Source of the DNA: Flavobacteriaceae bacterium
Lineage (GTDB): Bacteria > Bacteroidota > Bacteroidia > Flavobacteriales > Flavobacteriaceae
Length of the DNA: 64,000 nt
Assembly (NCBI GenBank): GCA_024743095.1
Contig: JANSXF010000001.1
Span: 1-64,000, forward strand
Direction: 5' to 3'
Shown: piece by piece, positions 1 to 8,537 of the stretch
How the letters are laid out: every line of letters starts with the position of its first letter
Numbering within the stretch: position 1 is the first letter of the stretch
Position numbers and translations under genes: made by a program
The notes under the pieces: model-generated
Databases searched by the model: none
What the model was told of the DNA's origin: nothing
Seen by the model: only the letters and a program-made list of their open reading frames with translations

Positions 1-60
1 AAATCCTTGAAAACCGACGCATCTTCGTTCAAAAGCACCAATAGCACTACATATAAATGA
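1..60 (+). CDS. C-terminal tail of an unidentified plus-strand gene (partial)
   Basis: Frame 1 is open from the first base to a TGA at 58-60, giving a 19-residue polar Ser/Thr/Lys-rich tail. The gene body lies outside the window, so no product can be named. The main reason to believe it is coding is position: a two-way hairpin terminator follows directly and the next gene comes from the opposite strand, as expected between convergent genes. Twenty open codons alone are weak evidence. Confidence 0.35.
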   Translation, partial: KSLKTDASSFKSTNSTTYK

Positions 61-61
61 A

Positions 62-99
62 AAATGCCCCTGAAACCAATCTGGTTCAGTGGCATTTAG
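62..99. terminator. Bidirectional hairpin terminator
   Basis: AAATGCC at 63-69 pairs with GGCATTT at 92-98, and an inner CTGAAACC/GGTTCAG stem with one bulged A closes on AATCT. T-rich stretches follow on both strands. It separates the plus-strand gene tail from the minus-strand CBS gene. Confidence 0.6.
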
Positions 100-139
100 T
101 TTAATATTTTTTAAAAAGCAGGCTTACTCCTGAATGTCC

Positions 140-373
140 CTACACTATGGTGTCCACATATTCCTCATGCTCATCCACCGCGTCGGCAAAGCTAATCCGC
201 AACAAATCCGTATAACTCAATATGCCCTTTATAGCTTTACCCTCAACAACGGGAATATGCCTAATGTGATGTTTTTTAAAAAGTTTTTCCGCGGTCACCA
301 AATCGTCATTGGTGGTAAGTGTCACCAATTTTTTGGTCATTATTTTTGAAACAGGCACACTATTTTTCATCAT
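140..373 (-). pseudogene. Truncated CBS-domain protein (one CBS motif left)
   Basis: The 77 residues match the start of the small flavobacterial CBS-pair proteins: SKIMTKKLVTL, then the HIRHIPVV core and a SYTDLLRI loop (about residues 40-60). That family normally has two CBS motifs in about 140 residues, forming a ligand-binding (adenosyl nucleotide) module. Here a TAG follows EYVDTIV, and the bases beyond it do not encode the second CBS motif in any frame I read; they run into a hairpin terminator. I infer loss of the second half by rearrangement rather than a point change. A functional single-CBS protein acting as a dimer cannot be excluded. The start uses the first of two adjacent ATGs. 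Confidence 0.65.
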
Positions 374-399
374 TCAAGTATTTATCAATTCCTTGAATG
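371..399. repeat. Inverted repeat over the CBS gene start
   Basis: CATTCAAG and CTTGAATG form a perfect 8-bp inverted repeat around a 13-nt loop. It covers the start codon of the CBS gene and lies between it and rny. There is no U-tract, so it is not an obvious terminator; it could be a translational hairpin. Confidence 0.35.
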
Positions 400-445
400 A
401 AGTTAATCCTATCCCCCTTGGAAAAGTATGATAATTGTCAGCAGA

Positions 446-2017
446 CTATTTTGCCACGTTCACCGATCTAGTTTCGCGGATTACGGTTACTTTTACCTGC
501 CCAGGATAGGTCATGTCCGTTTGGATTTTCTGTGAAATCTCGAAAGACAGCTCGGCAGCTTTGTCATCGTTTACCTTTTCACTTTCAACGATTACACGTA
601 GCTCCCTACCGGCCTGGATGGCATAGGCTTTTTGTACCCCATTGAAACCAAAGGCTATGTCCTCCAAGTCCTTCAAACGTTGAATATAAGAATCCAAAAC
701 TTGTCTTCTTGCCCCAGGTCTAGCGCCACTGATGGCATCACAAACCTGTACTATGGGAGATAACAGTGTGGTCATCTCTATCTCATCGTGGTGGGCACCT
801 ATGGCGTTACAGACTTCATCCTTTTCACCAAACTTCTGGGCCCATTGCATACCCAATATGGCGTGCGGGGTCTCCACTTCAACTTCTGCCATTGGCACTT
901 TTCCTATATCGTGAAGCAATCCGGCCCTTTTGGCCAGTTTGGGATTAAGTCCAAGCTCTGCAGCCATAACCCCACAAAGTTTGGCAACTTCGCGAGAGTG
1001 CTGTAACAGGTTTTGTCCGTAAGAGGAACGATACTTCATTCGGCCTACCGCTTTGATCAATTCCGGGTGCAATCCATGGATTCCCAAATCGATTACGGTA
1101 CGTTTTCCGATCTCTGCTATCTCTTCGTTGATTTGTTTTTCGGTCTTTTTCACCACTTCTTCAATACGGGCAGGGTGAATACGGCCATCGGTCACCAATC
1201 GGTGCAGGGACAGTCGGGCCACTTCTCTTCGTACTGAATCAAAACATGAAAGGATAATGGCCTCTGGAGTGTCGTCTACAATAATCTCGACCCCTGTAGC
1301 GGCCTCGATAGCCCGTATATTTCGACCTTCCCGGCCAATGATGCGCCCTTTCACGTCATCGGACTCCAAATTGAATACGGAAACACAATTTTCCACTGCT
1401 TCCTCGGTACCGATTCGCTGAATGGTATTGACCACAATTTTTCGGGCCTCTTGTTGTGCGGTAAGCTTTGCTTCTTCCAAAGTGTTTTGCAGATAGGCCA
1501 TGGCATCACTTTTTGCGGTCTCTTTTAAAGATTCCAATAACTGCGCCTTGGCATCCTCTGCGGAAAGTCCAGAAATCACTTCCAATTGCTGTACTTGACT
1601 TTTGTGGAGCTTCTCTACTTCGGACTGTTTTTTATCCAGAATATCACTCTTGTACTCAACCTCTTTTATCTTTTGTTGATATTGGTCATTGAGCTTTTTG
1701 TTCTTGGCCAATTCGCTGCTTACTTGAGATTCCTTATCCCTGGTGCGCTTTTCGGCCTCTGCTATTTTTTTATCCTTGTTGATAATAACTTTCTCATGCT
1801 CCGCCTTCAACTCCAAAAACTTTTCCTTTGCTTGGAAAATCTTATCCTTTTTAATGCTCTCCCCCTCTTTGTTTGCTTCCTTAACAATATAGGTGGCTTC
1901 CTTCTTTGCATTGGCAATAGTCTTGGACGCTTTGCCTTTCTCCATCATCTTGGCTATTGCAAACCCTATTGCCAGCCCTACAACAGCAGCGACAACGATT
2001 AATATGATATTATCCAT
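446..2017 (-). CDS. rny: Ribonuclease Y
   Basis: Membrane-anchored endoribonuclease that starts mRNA decay. The 523 residues show the full family order: an N-terminal transmembrane helix (about 3-23), a long charged coiled coil (about 30-200), a KH RNA-binding domain with [10 protein letters not shown] at 224-233, and an HD phosphohydrolase domain with HDIGK at 369-373. The length is normal. It lies downstream of zapA on the same strand with a probable 6S RNA between them, so it may be read from the zapA promoter. Identification is secure; the exact transcription unit is inferred. Confidence 0.97.
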   Translation of the reverse strand: MDNIILIVVAAVVGLAIGFAIAKMMEKGKASKTIANAKKEATYIVKEANKEGESIKKDKIFQAKEKFLELKAEHEKVIINKDKKIAEAEKRTRDKESQVSSELAKNKKLNDQYQQKIKEVEYKSDILDKKQSEVEKLHKSQVQQLEVISGLSAEDAKAQLLESLKETAKSDAMAYLQNTLEEAKLTAQQEARKIVVNTIQRIGTEEAVENCVSVFNLESDDVKGRIIGREGRNIRAIEAATGVEIIVDDTPEAIILSCFDSVRREVARLSLHRLVTDGRIHPARIEEVVKKTEKQINEEIAEIGKRTVIDLGIHGLHPELIKAVGRMKYRSSYGQNLLQHSREVAKLCGVMAAELGLNPKLAKRAGLLHDIGKVPMAEVEVETPHAILGMQWAQKFGEKDEVCNAIGAHHDEIEMTTLLSPIVQVCDAISGARPGARRQVLDSYIQRLKDLEDIAFGFNGVQKAYAIQAGRELRVIVESEKVNDDKAAELSFEISQKIQTDMTYPGQVKVTVIRETRSVNVAK

Positions 2018-2036
2018 GTTTGATTGTGTTTAGTTT

Positions 2037-2165
2037 TAAAAAAAAAGCCCACATCGGAAGAAGTTTTGTACAAACTCCAAAATACAGGTTTAGGGCTACC
2101 AAACTGATCAAGGATCCCTATACGGGTAGGGCCTGCTTTTACAGTTTAAACTCACCCTTTCTAAT
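2037..2165 (-). ncRNA. ssrS: Probable 6S RNA (6S-Flavo type)
   Basis: The gap between zapA and rny can fold, on the minus strand, into a long interrupted rod. AAACT pairs with AGTTT, AAAA with TTTT, and GCAGG with CCTGT; the enclosed region holds a small CCCTA/TAGGG hairpin and a GATC/GATC hairpin, leaving an unpaired central bubble. GGGC followed by nine T at the 3' end resembles a terminator. 6S RNA mimics an open promoter and binds RNA polymerase. From memory, Bacteroidota 6S RNAs commonly sit in this zapA-rny interval. The ends are approximate and the call rests on structure plus context, without a covariance search. Confidence 0.55.
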
Positions 2166-2236
2166 TATATTAGTGTTGAGTTTGTCAAAAAATAAATTAC
2201 CAATGTGGGCAGTAACAATATTTTATCTAAAAGAAC

Positions 2237-2530
2237 TTATTCCCCCAATTTAGAATGCACCAATTCGTCCAATGCCCTTAGGCGTTGCATGGCAGCCTCC
2301 GCATTTTCCGAACGGTCTATTCCGCTTTGCTCAATTTTGGATGCGAATTGTAAGGCACACATGGCCAAAACATCCTGTTTGTCCCGAACGGCATAGTTTT
2401 GCTCAAACTTTTTTGCCAGATTTTCTATGTTCTTAGCTGCTTTTCGCAACCCTTCCTCTTGCTTGGGGTCAATTGTTAAAGGATACACCCTATCAGCAAT
2501 GGAAAGCTTTATTTTGAGCTTCTCGTCCAT
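2237..2530 (-). CDS. zapA: Cell division protein ZapA
   Basis: ZapA bundles FtsZ protofilaments at the division ring. From the ATG at 2530 the protein has 97 residues: an N-terminal globular part (DEKLKIKLSIADRVYPL) and a C-terminal helix rich in Glu/Gln and Ala (about 25-90). The region LAMCALQFASK is typical of flavobacterial ZapA. I chose MDEKLK rather than a longer in-frame start because the longer form would overlap the upstream gene and adds non-conserved residues. It starts 14 nt after the stop of a small coiled-coil gene, so the two form an operon. Confidence 0.88.
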   Translation of the reverse strand: MDEKLKIKLSIADRVYPLTIDPKQEEGLRKAAKNIENLAKKFEQNYAVRDKQDVLAMCALQFASKIEQSGIDRSENAEAAMQRLRALDELVHSKLGE

Positions 2531-2544
2531 AATCTCGGTACCAG

Positions 2545-2835
2545 TTAATCCGCCAACTTGGCAATGCAAACATCAAGTTCACGAATCAATGTATTTATCT
2601 TGAGCTTAGCTTCTGTTTTACTAGTATTACTACCCAGCATTGTGTTTGCCATTTTTAGGGAGTCATATTTTTCCTCCCATTCGTTGAGCGCCTGCTGTTG
2701 AAGTCCGTTTTCTTTTTTTTGAAGTTCCAATTCCTCTCTTAACTTGGCATTGAGTTGGTGCAACAGCTCCATTTTGTGAAGCAATTTGCTCACCTTGTTC
2801 TCCAAAGAATCAACAATCTCAACAAGTTCGCCCAT
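2545..2835 (-). CDS. Small coiled-coil protein, ZapB-like
   Basis: A 96-residue protein predicted to be almost entirely helical. Residues 5-70 show heptads of Leu/Ile with Glu/Lys between them (LVEIVDSLENKVSKLLHKM, then LNAKLREELELQKKEN). It precedes zapA directly, matching the common flavobacterial pair of a coiled-coil protein and ZapA; a ZapB-like division role is inferred from size, coiled coil and neighbour. ATG at 2835 is preferred over an in-frame start five codons upstream because a well-placed promoter lies at 2862-2892. Confidence 0.75.
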   Translation of the reverse strand: MGELVEIVDSLENKVSKLLHKMELLHQLNAKLREELELQKKENGLQQQALNEWEEKYDSLKMANTMLGSNTSKTEAKLKINTLIRELDVCIAKLAD

Positions 2836-2861
2836 ATATGCAAACAACAATACGTATTACA

Positions 2862-2892
2862 CAAAGTTAACGATCCTGCCACAACCTCGCAA
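2862..2892 (-). promoter_or_regulatory. Promoter of the coiled-coil/zapA operon
   Basis: On the minus strand TTG (2892-2890), 20 nt, then TAACTTTG (2869-2862) match the Bacteroidota sigma-A pattern TTG-N19-23-TAnnTTTG. The start codon at 2835 follows about 26 nt later. Confidence 0.6.
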
Positions 2893-3002
2893 TACTTTTA
2901 AGATTTATTCTTAAAGCTTTGCTTGAGGTAAAAGTCGTTTTGCCCAAAACTTTTTACCAAAACAAAACATTGGTTACTTTCGTAAGGAATTATTGTTTTC
3001 AT

Positions 3003-4694
3003 ATGCGCTTGAATTTTCTTTTCACCTTTCTTATAATTTCCCTGAACCTATCAGCACAAAAAGAATATCCGCAAGATGTTTTTGGTTCTCCCTTGGACAT
3101 TCCCTTGGTCTTGGCCGGCACTTTTGGCGAACTACGCTCCAACCATTTCCATTCGGGAATGGACATAAAAACACAACAACGGGAAGGTCTTCCAGTATAT
3201 GCCATTGCCGATGGTACGGTAACGCGTATCGTAGTTTCTCATTGGGGATACGGAAAAGCACTTTATATAGCCCATCCAAATGGGTATACTTCTGTTTATG
3301 CCCACCTTAAAAAGTTCGGACCGGACATAGAGGAATACGTAAAAAAGCTTCAATACGAAAAGCAGTCCTATGAGGTAGAAACGTTTCCTGATTATGGTGA
3401 ACTAAAAGTCACTAATGGAAGTATAATCGCCTATTCGGGCAACACGGGAGGGTCGGCCGGCCCCCACCTTCATTTTGAAATCCGTAGCAGCGTGAGCGGC
3501 AAACCCACTAACCCATTATTGTACGGTTATGAGGTCAGGGACGCTACGGACCCGACCTTATTGGGATTGTACGGCTACCCGATTTCGGAGAGAGCATTAA
3601 TCAACAAAAGTGCGGAGAAAATCCAATTAAATTATACGAGACAGCCAGATGGTTCCCTTTTGGCGGACAAAGTAACCGCCAGTGGCACAATTGGATTTGG
3701 AATCAATACTTTTGACCGTTTGGACATGGCCGCCAATCAGAATGGAGTTTATGCGATAAGACAAACGGTAAATGGCCGTGTTCATTCTGAGTTTGACTTT
3801 GAAACCTTCTCCTTTGCCGAGACACGATACATCAACACACTAATTGATTACGGACATTATTATGATCATAGACAGCGCATCCAAAAATGTTTCAGGGAGC
3901 CATATAACCATCTGAGCATATACAAATCGCTCTACAATGATGGCAAGATCAATGTAGAAGAGGGTATGTCCTACAACGTTGAACTGCTCATTTCGGATTT
4001 GGCCGGCAATACAACAAAGTTGGTTATCCCTATTGAAGGCAAAAAGGAGGAGGAGAAAATCTCCAAAGAGGACAAAACGACCGCTAATTATTTGATTGCG
4101 GACAAACCGAACAATTTTGATCTAGGCGCTGCTAAGGTATATTTTCCCGCAAGTACGTTTTATGAAGATTTCTTCATGGATTTGAAAAAAGGGAACGATA
4201 CCATCACCATTCACGACAACAGCGTTGCTGCGCACCGCAACTTCACCATTAGTTTCGATCCTTCAAAATATGCAATGAAGGACAGAAACCAGATGTTCAT
4301 CGCGCATTTGGATAGTAGGATGCGCCCCTCCTACTCCAAGACCTACAAACGGGATGGGGCCTTTACCACACGTACCCGAACTATGGGCACCTACACCCTT
4401 GTAAAGGATAGTGTAGCCCCTCAAATAAGACCGAAAAACTTTAAGGAAAAACAATGGTTGAGCAATTACAGCTACTTGAGCCTCACCATTACCGACGACC
4501 TTAGTGGCATTGATTCCTATTCCGCCACAATCAACGGAAAATGGATATTGATGGAATACGAGCCAAAAACAAATACCATCACCTATAATTTCGACGACAA
4601 CATTGTCAATGAAACCGAATGCGAACTTAAAGTCACCGTTACGGACAATGTCGGCAACTCTACCACATATACTGGTACTTTTTTCAGGAAATAG
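3003..4694 (+). CDS. Secreted M23-family metallopeptidase
   Basis: A 563-residue exported protein with a signal peptide (1-18, ending in LSAQ). The LytM/M23 domain spans about 30-180 with zinc ligands H50 and D54 (HSGMD) and the HLH motif at 155-157 (GPHLHFE). M23 enzymes cut peptide cross-links in peptidoglycan. The remaining 380 residues look like beta-sandwich domains, the last of which resembles an Ig-like repeat (DDLSGIDSYSATING). I chose ATG 3003 because it begins the signal peptide; the in-frame upstream extension is non-conserved. The peptidoglycan substrate is inferred from the family. Confidence 0.9.
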   Translation: MRLNFLFTFLIISLNLSAQKEYPQDVFGSPLDIPLVLAGTFGELRSNHFHSGMDIKTQQREGLPVYAIADGTVTRIVVSHWGYGKALYIAHPNGYTSVYAHLKKFGPDIEEYVKKLQYEKQSYEVETFPDYGELKVTNGSIIAYSGNTGGSAGPHLHFEIRSSVSGKPTNPLLYGYEVRDATDPTLLGLYGYPISERALINKSAEKIQLNYTRQPDGSLLADKVTASGTIGFGINTFDRLDMAANQNGVYAIRQTVNGRVHSEFDFETFSFAETRYINTLIDYGHYYDHRQRIQKCFREPYNHLSIYKSLYNDGKINVEEGMSYNVELLISDLAGNTTKLVIPIEGKKEEEKISKEDKTTANYLIADKPNNFDLGAAKVYFPASTFYEDFFMDLKKGNDTITIHDNSVAAHRNFTISFDPSKYAMKDRNQMFIAHLDSRMRPSYSKTYKRDGAFTTRTRTMGTYTLVKDSVAPQIRPKNFKEKQWLSNYSYLSLTITDDLSGIDSYSATINGKWILMEYEPKTNTITYNFDDNIVNETECELKVTVTDNVGNSTTYTGTFFRK

Positions 4695-4697
4695 CGT

Positions 4698-4705
4698 TAC
4701 TTTTG
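4698..4705 (+). promoter_or_regulatory. Possible promoter -7 box (TACTTTTG)
   Basis: An exact TAnnTTTG match just after the M23 gene and 117 nt before the next start. No good -33 TTG is seen, so this is weak. Confidence 0.25.
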
Positions 4706-4821
4706 CACCCGTATATTCGCCTGAATATGCAAAAGCAGACCTTTTTATGGCCCTAAGGATCAACCGATAAAAAAAAGCAACCTCATCCAAAGATCAAGAT
4801 TGTTGAATTAAAATTTGATGA

Positions 4822-5469
4822 ATGAAAAAAATTGTCTTTGTCCTTGTTCTTTTCACCAGCGTGCTTACAATGGCCCAAAAGAACATTTATGAGAGCATAA
4901 GGTTTGATGAATACACTGAAGACCATGAGATTTTAGCGATTGTTCCCTTTATCGCCCACTTGGAACTAAAAAAAGCCGTAGATAACGATGAACTTAATGT
5001 ACTGGCCGAAAAAGAAGGGTATGCGGTACAAAATGCTTTGGAAACCTATTTTTCCAAGCGTAAAAAACGTAAAAAGTTCAATGTGGATTTCCAGAACATT
5101 ATGAACACCAACGCTATTTTGGCCCAAAACAACATCAATTATAATAACATTGACACCTATACCACACAGGAATTGTGCAAAATATTGGATGTGGACGGAA
5201 TAATAAGCGGCAACCTTAACCTCAATATTTTACTTTCCGAAGGGGTCCCGACCGATTTCAGCATTTTGGATTATTTCAGCGGAAATGCCAACTACGGACG
5301 AATCGGGGTCAAGATAAGTGATGGCGATACGGGAAAGTTACTTTGGAAATATGAGAACGAAATCTCCAAAAAAACTGGCAAAAACACCAACGAGCTGATT
5401 GATAAAATGATGAAAACCGCTTCTAGAAAGTTTCCTTACGACAGGGAAAAAAGAAGGAATCGAAATTAA
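4822..5469 (+). CDS. Exported protein of unknown function
   Basis: A 215-residue protein with a clear signal peptide (1-18, ending TMAQ). The mature part has LAIVPFIAHLEL near 38-49, a basic KRKKRKKF patch near 79-86, and ILDVDGIISGNL near 122-133, followed by ISDGDTGKLLWKYE. This pattern of a strand, a variable region and 'DGIISG' recalls flavobacterial envelope proteins with a CsgG/LpoB-like fold, but that is an impression, not a demonstrated homology. No catalytic motif is seen. It follows the M23 peptidase on the same strand, so a cell-wall connection is possible. Confidence 0.75.
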   Translation: MKKIVFVLVLFTSVLTMAQKNIYESIRFDEYTEDHEILAIVPFIAHLELKKAVDNDELNVLAEKEGYAVQNALETYFSKRKKRKKFNVDFQNIMNTNAILAQNNINYNNIDTYTTQELCKILDVDGIISGNLNLNILLSEGVPTDFSILDYFSGNANYGRIGVKISDGDTGKLLWKYENEISKKTGKNTNELIDKMMKTASRKFPYDREKRRNRN

Positions 5470-6618
5470 TCAACTATTGGCAAATTCTTTTAGGACCTCT
5501 ATGGTGTAATCCAGCTCCTCCTTGGTATTGTACATGGAAAAAGAAAAACGCAGACTGGGCTTTTCCAACTCCTCGCCTTCCAAAATCTCATTCAGCACAT
5601 GAGAACCTTGATTACTTCCCGATTGGCATGCGCTTCCTTTGGAACAGGCAATGCCTTTCATATCCAAGTGGAACAACAGCATTAAACCTTTCTGCTTATC
5701 AAAAGGCAAGCGAATGTTGGTCAAGGTATAGGTGCTTTTTTCCATATCCCCGGAAAGTCCATTGCATTGGGCGCTGGGAATCTCTTCCAAAATCCTATCC
5801 ACAAAATATTTCTTGAGCTCCTTTACGGTTGCAATCTCTTCATCCAAGTACTCATAGGCTTGTATAAATGCCTCTTCCAACCCAACAATGTTATGGAACG
5901 GTTCCGTACCTGCCCTGAACCCACGTTCTTGGGAACCACCTACGATCAAAGGTCTTAATCCGGAATTTTTTCGGATAAAGGCAAAACCCACGCCCTTGGG
6001 ACCATGGAATTTATGGGCTGCTGCCGTCATAAAATCAACATGAACCGCCTGCACATCCCACGGATAATGACCAATGGATTGTACGGTATCCGAATGAAAA
6101 AGTGCATTATTGGCCTTGCAAAGCTCACCTACAGCTTTGATATCCGTGATATTGCCAATTTCATTGTTCACATGCATCAAGCTGACCAACTTTTTGGTTT
6201 GATCTTTTTTGAGCAGTTTTTCCAAATGCCCCATCTCCGGACTTCCGAATTCATCCAAATCCACATACCAAACATTGATGCCATACTCCTTTTCCAGTTC
6301 TTCCACTGTATGAAGCACTGCATGATGCTCTATTTTGGAGGTAATGATCGTCTTGACACCCAAATCTCTTACGGCACATCGCAAAATCATGTTGTCCGCC
6401 TCGGTACCGCCCGATGTAAAGATGATTTCCGATGCTTGGGCATTCAAGGTTTTGGCAATGGTCTTACGCGCTTGCTCCACTGCTGTTTTTGCAGACCTAC
6501 CAAAACTATGGGTAGATGATGGGTTTCCATATTGCTGCGCAAGAGCCTCTTGCATCCGTTCAATTACCTCTTTCCTTACCTGCGTGGTCGCAGCGTTGTC
6601 CAGATAGATTTTTTGCAT
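5470..6618 (-). CDS. Cysteine desulfurase (IscS/NifS family)
   Basis: A PLP enzyme that removes sulfur from cysteine as an enzyme-bound persulfide for Fe-S clusters and thio-cofactors. Visible motifs are YLDNAATT at the N-terminus, TSGGTEADN, EHHAVLH, the PLP-lysine segment AAHKFHGPKG near residue 200, and the C-terminal loop SKGSACQSGS with the persulfide Cys. The 382-residue length is normal. I chose ATG 6618 over an in-frame GTG four codons upstream. The gene stands alone, with no iscU or suf partner in view, so the exact subtype (IscS, NifS, NFS1-like) is left open. Confidence 0.93.
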   Translation of the reverse strand: MQKIYLDNAATTQVRKEVIERMQEALAQQYGNPSSTHSFGRSAKTAVEQARKTIAKTLNAQASEIIFTSGGTEADNMILRCAVRDLGVKTIITSKIEHHAVLHTVEELEKEYGINVWYVDLDEFGSPEMGHLEKLLKKDQTKKLVSLMHVNNEIGNITDIKAVGELCKANNALFHSDTVQSIGHYPWDVQAVHVDFMTAAAHKFHGPKGVGFAFIRKNSGLRPLIVGGSQERGFRAGTEPFHNIVGLEEAFIQAYEYLDEEIATVKELKKYFVDRILEEIPSAQCNGLSGDMEKSTYTLTNIRLPFDKQKGLMLLFHLDMKGIACSKGSACQSGSNQGSHVLNEILEGEELEKPSLRFSFSMYNTKEELDYTIEVLKEFANS

Positions 6619-6643
6619 GATCGGGTTCACTTTTTAACAGCTG

Positions 6644-6651
6644 CAAAAGTA
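6644..6651 (-). promoter_or_regulatory. -7 box of the cysteine desulfurase gene
   Basis: TACTTTTG on the minus strand, an exact TAnnTTTG, lies 25 nt before the ATG at 6618. No clear TTG sits at -33. Confidence 0.4.
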
Positions 6652-6716
6652 CAGGAAATAAAGTTAATTTCTTTTAAAGTGATCCTAAGGATTAGTGATT
6701 TAAAATGGAATTGCTT

Positions 6717-6724
6717 TAAATTTG
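6717..6724 (+). promoter_or_regulatory. -7-like box next to a lipoprotein start
   Basis: TAAATTTG matches TAnnTTTG only 4 nt before the ATG at 6729, which would give a nearly leaderless transcript. No -33 TTG is evident. Confidence 0.25.
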
Positions 6725-6728
6725 GTGC

Positions 6729-7250
6729 ATGAGAAAATTTATCTTTTCAATTCTTGGTTCGGCCATAATGCTTTCTTGCAGTGATGGGGATCTTCAAATC
6801 GAAACCATCGATTTTGACAGCGCTTCCATAGAATATTGCAGCAATCCCGTTGTAAACGCCAAAAATTTGATGTTCAAAATAAATGATAACGAAGCCCTTA
6901 TTTTGGAACTTCAGAGCGGAGCCTTGAACCACGGTGTTGTAGGAGACACAGTGATTACCGAAAGTACGGTTCCCAACCAATCCCAAGTAACGTACAGGGT
7001 TTTCTCTGATGGTGTGGACCAGGATTATTTTTGTGACGACATACCTGTGGTGAACCCTAGAGTGATCGATGAGGTTGTAGCCGAGGATGGTATGGTGATC
7101 ATTGAGACGATGCTTGCGGAAAACGACACCACTCGCTATATCCATAATATAAGCCTTAGTGGAATATCTTTTGTGACCGGGAACGGGGAACGCATCACCA
7201 ACTTGGCCATAAATGAATTTGGAGAGGTAAATACCGTAGTACCCGATTAG
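6729..7250 (+). CDS. Small lipoprotein of unknown function
   Basis: A 173-residue protein with a lipoprotein signal (basic start, hydrophobic core, LSC with Cys17). Early mature residues are acidic (SDGDLQIETIDFDS). The rest is Val/Ile-rich with TVIIETMLAE-type stretches, suggesting a beta-sandwich. Proteins of this look are common single genes in flavobacteria, but I know no function. Its stop overlaps the stop of the convergent Smr gene by 4 nt, so there is no spacer for a terminator. Confidence 0.75.
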   Translation: MRKFIFSILGSAIMLSCSDGDLQIETIDFDSASIEYCSNPVVNAKNLMFKINDNEALILELQSGALNHGVVGDTVITESTVPNQSQVTYRVFSDGVDQDYFCDDIPVVNPRVIDEVVAEDGMVIIETMLAENDTTRYIHNISLSGISFVTGNGERITNLAINEFGEVNTVVPD

Positions 7251-7789
7251 GCATTTTGATAAATATAGACCTCGGTAGCCCCCAAGCCATATTTTTGATA
7301 ATCGGCATCGTAAAATTTCACATTCTCATACCGATTGAAGAGATAGTGCAACTCCTCTTTTAGCACTCCTTCTCCCACACCGTGAATAAAAATCACTTTT
7401 TGGATTCGCTTGTTGATAGCGAAGTCCAATTGTCTTTTGGCGGTGTCCAATTGAATGTTGAGCATATCGTAATTGCTCATGCCCTTGCTTGATTTTACCA
7501 ATTGATGAATATGCAGGTCAACCTCCATTTTTGGAGCACTTCTTTCTTTGGGTTTGATAGTAGGAGCTTTTCTTCTTTTGGGGATTTCTTTTTCTTTTTT
7601 GATTTTGGCGACTTCATGATTGGTGACCGATATGCCCCCTCCTATTTTAACAAGGTCATTGACGGCAAAATGCATGGGAAAACCATCCTCCGTAATCAAG
7701 GTCACCATCTCACCTTCCACTTTTTGCACAAGACCAGAAATAGCTTCGTCCAACACCTCTACCCTATCACCTATCGAAAACTTGCCCAT
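7247..7789 (-). CDS. Smr-domain protein with N-terminal DUF2027-like barrel
   Basis: A 180-residue protein. Residues 1-55 (FSIGDRVEVLDEAISG and VTLITEDGFPM) look like a small beta-barrel; a basic linker follows (KRRKAPTIKPKER, about 70-85); residues 95-180 are an Smr domain with LDTAKRQLDFAI and the signature FIHGVGEGVLKEEL. Smr domains, first known from MutS2, are often nucleases. Here there is no MutS part, which is the usual stand-alone flavobacterial form. The substrate is unknown. Confidence 0.85.
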   Translation of the reverse strand: MGKFSIGDRVEVLDEAISGLVQKVEGEMVTLITEDGFPMHFAVNDLVKIGGGISVTNHEVAKIKKEKEIPKRRKAPTIKPKERSAPKMEVDLHIHQLVKSSKGMSNYDMLNIQLDTAKRQLDFAINKRIQKVIFIHGVGEGVLKEELHYLFNRYENVKFYDADYQKYGLGATEVYIYQNA

Positions 7790-7835
7790 ACTTACTTTCT
7801 AACTATAAAAATGACCTAAAAATTAAACTTGAATA

Positions 7836-7869
7836 CAAAAATAATAGTATTTTCGGGCTCTACAGACAA
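7836..7869 (-). promoter_or_regulatory. Probable promoter of the Smr gene
   Basis: On the minus strand TTG (7869-7867), a 23-nt spacer, then TATTTTTG (7843-7836), 46 nt before the start codon. The spacer is at the long end of the accepted range. Confidence 0.4.
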
Positions 7870-8189
7870 TGATGTACCTAACACCGACCATAACCGCCTT
7901 TAATCTTGAGGATTATATGCTCCCGTGCCTTAACAAGCATCTCACGGGCATAGATTGTCCCGGGTGCGGCTTGCAACGGTCGGTAAACCTCTTACTACAT
8001 GGAGAATTCATAGCTGCATTTCAGATGTACCCGGCCATTTATCCAATATTGGTATTGTTGGCTTTTCTGATCACCAGTAGTTTTGTTAAGTTTCAGCGTT
8101 CAAATCAGATTAAAATGATTTTAACCTTGCTTACCGTCGGTACCGTTATAATAAGTTACATACTAAAAATGAATAACCTTTTTAATTAA
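7869..8189 (+). CDS. DUF2752 membrane protein
   Basis: A 106-residue integral membrane protein. After a short start comes the family hallmark GIDCPGCGLQRS (about 33-44), a Cys-x2-Cys pair at the head of a helix, followed by two strong transmembrane helices (about 58-78 and 85-102). DUF2752 proteins are widespread and uncharacterised; the Cys pair could bind metal or be redox active. Two adjacent ATGs at 7869 and 7872 and a later one before LPCLNK are all possible starts. It is followed in 12 nt by two CCC-motif membrane proteins. Confidence 0.85.
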   Translation: MMYLTPTITAFNLEDYMLPCLNKHLTGIDCPGCGLQRSVNLLLHGEFIAAFQMYPAIYPILVLLAFLITSSFVKFQRSNQIKMILTLLTVGTVIISYILKMNNLFN

Positions 8190-8201
8190 AAACTTGAAAT
8201 T

Positions 8202-8528
8202 ATGGAACAACAAAAACTTCCAAACGCGACCTTGATATTGGTCTTCGGAATCATCTCTATAGTAACTTGTTGTTGCTATGGTATCATTGGGCTTATTTTT
8301 GGCGTAATTGGTTTGATCTTGGCCAACAAAGCTCTTAAACTATATGCCGAAAACCCGGAAATGTACGAAGGTATACAAAATGTAAAAACAGGTAGAATAC
8401 TTGCCATTATCGGTATCGTTCTAAATGTTTTGGCTCTTGCCTATTATATTTGGGCCCTTTCTTTCTTTGGATGGGAAACCCTACAAGACCCACAAAGAAT
8501 GCAAGAAATTCTTGAACAATATCAATAA
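8202..8528 (+). CDS. CCC-motif membrane protein (first copy)
   Basis: A 108-residue protein with two transmembrane hairpins: LILVFGIISIVTCCCYG (about 10-26) continuing into a second helix with AxxNKALKLY, then a polar loop NVKTGRILAIIGIVLN leading to the last helix. The TCCC run at the end of helix 1 names the family. The domain resembles DUF4190. No function is established. It is paired with a second, diverged copy 9 nt downstream, indicating tandem duplication. Confidence 0.85.
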   Translation: MEQQKLPNATLILVFGIISIVTCCCYGIIGLIFGVIGLILANKALKLYAENPEMYEGIQNVKTGRILAIIGIVLNVLALAYYIWALSFFGWETLQDPQRMQEILEQYQ

Positions 8529-8537
8529 GATAGCTTT

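Noticed and set aside
4711..4730. Hairpin GTATATTC-GCCT-GAATATGC as terminator of the M23 gene
   Set aside because: No T-run and AT-rich stem; too weak to annotate.
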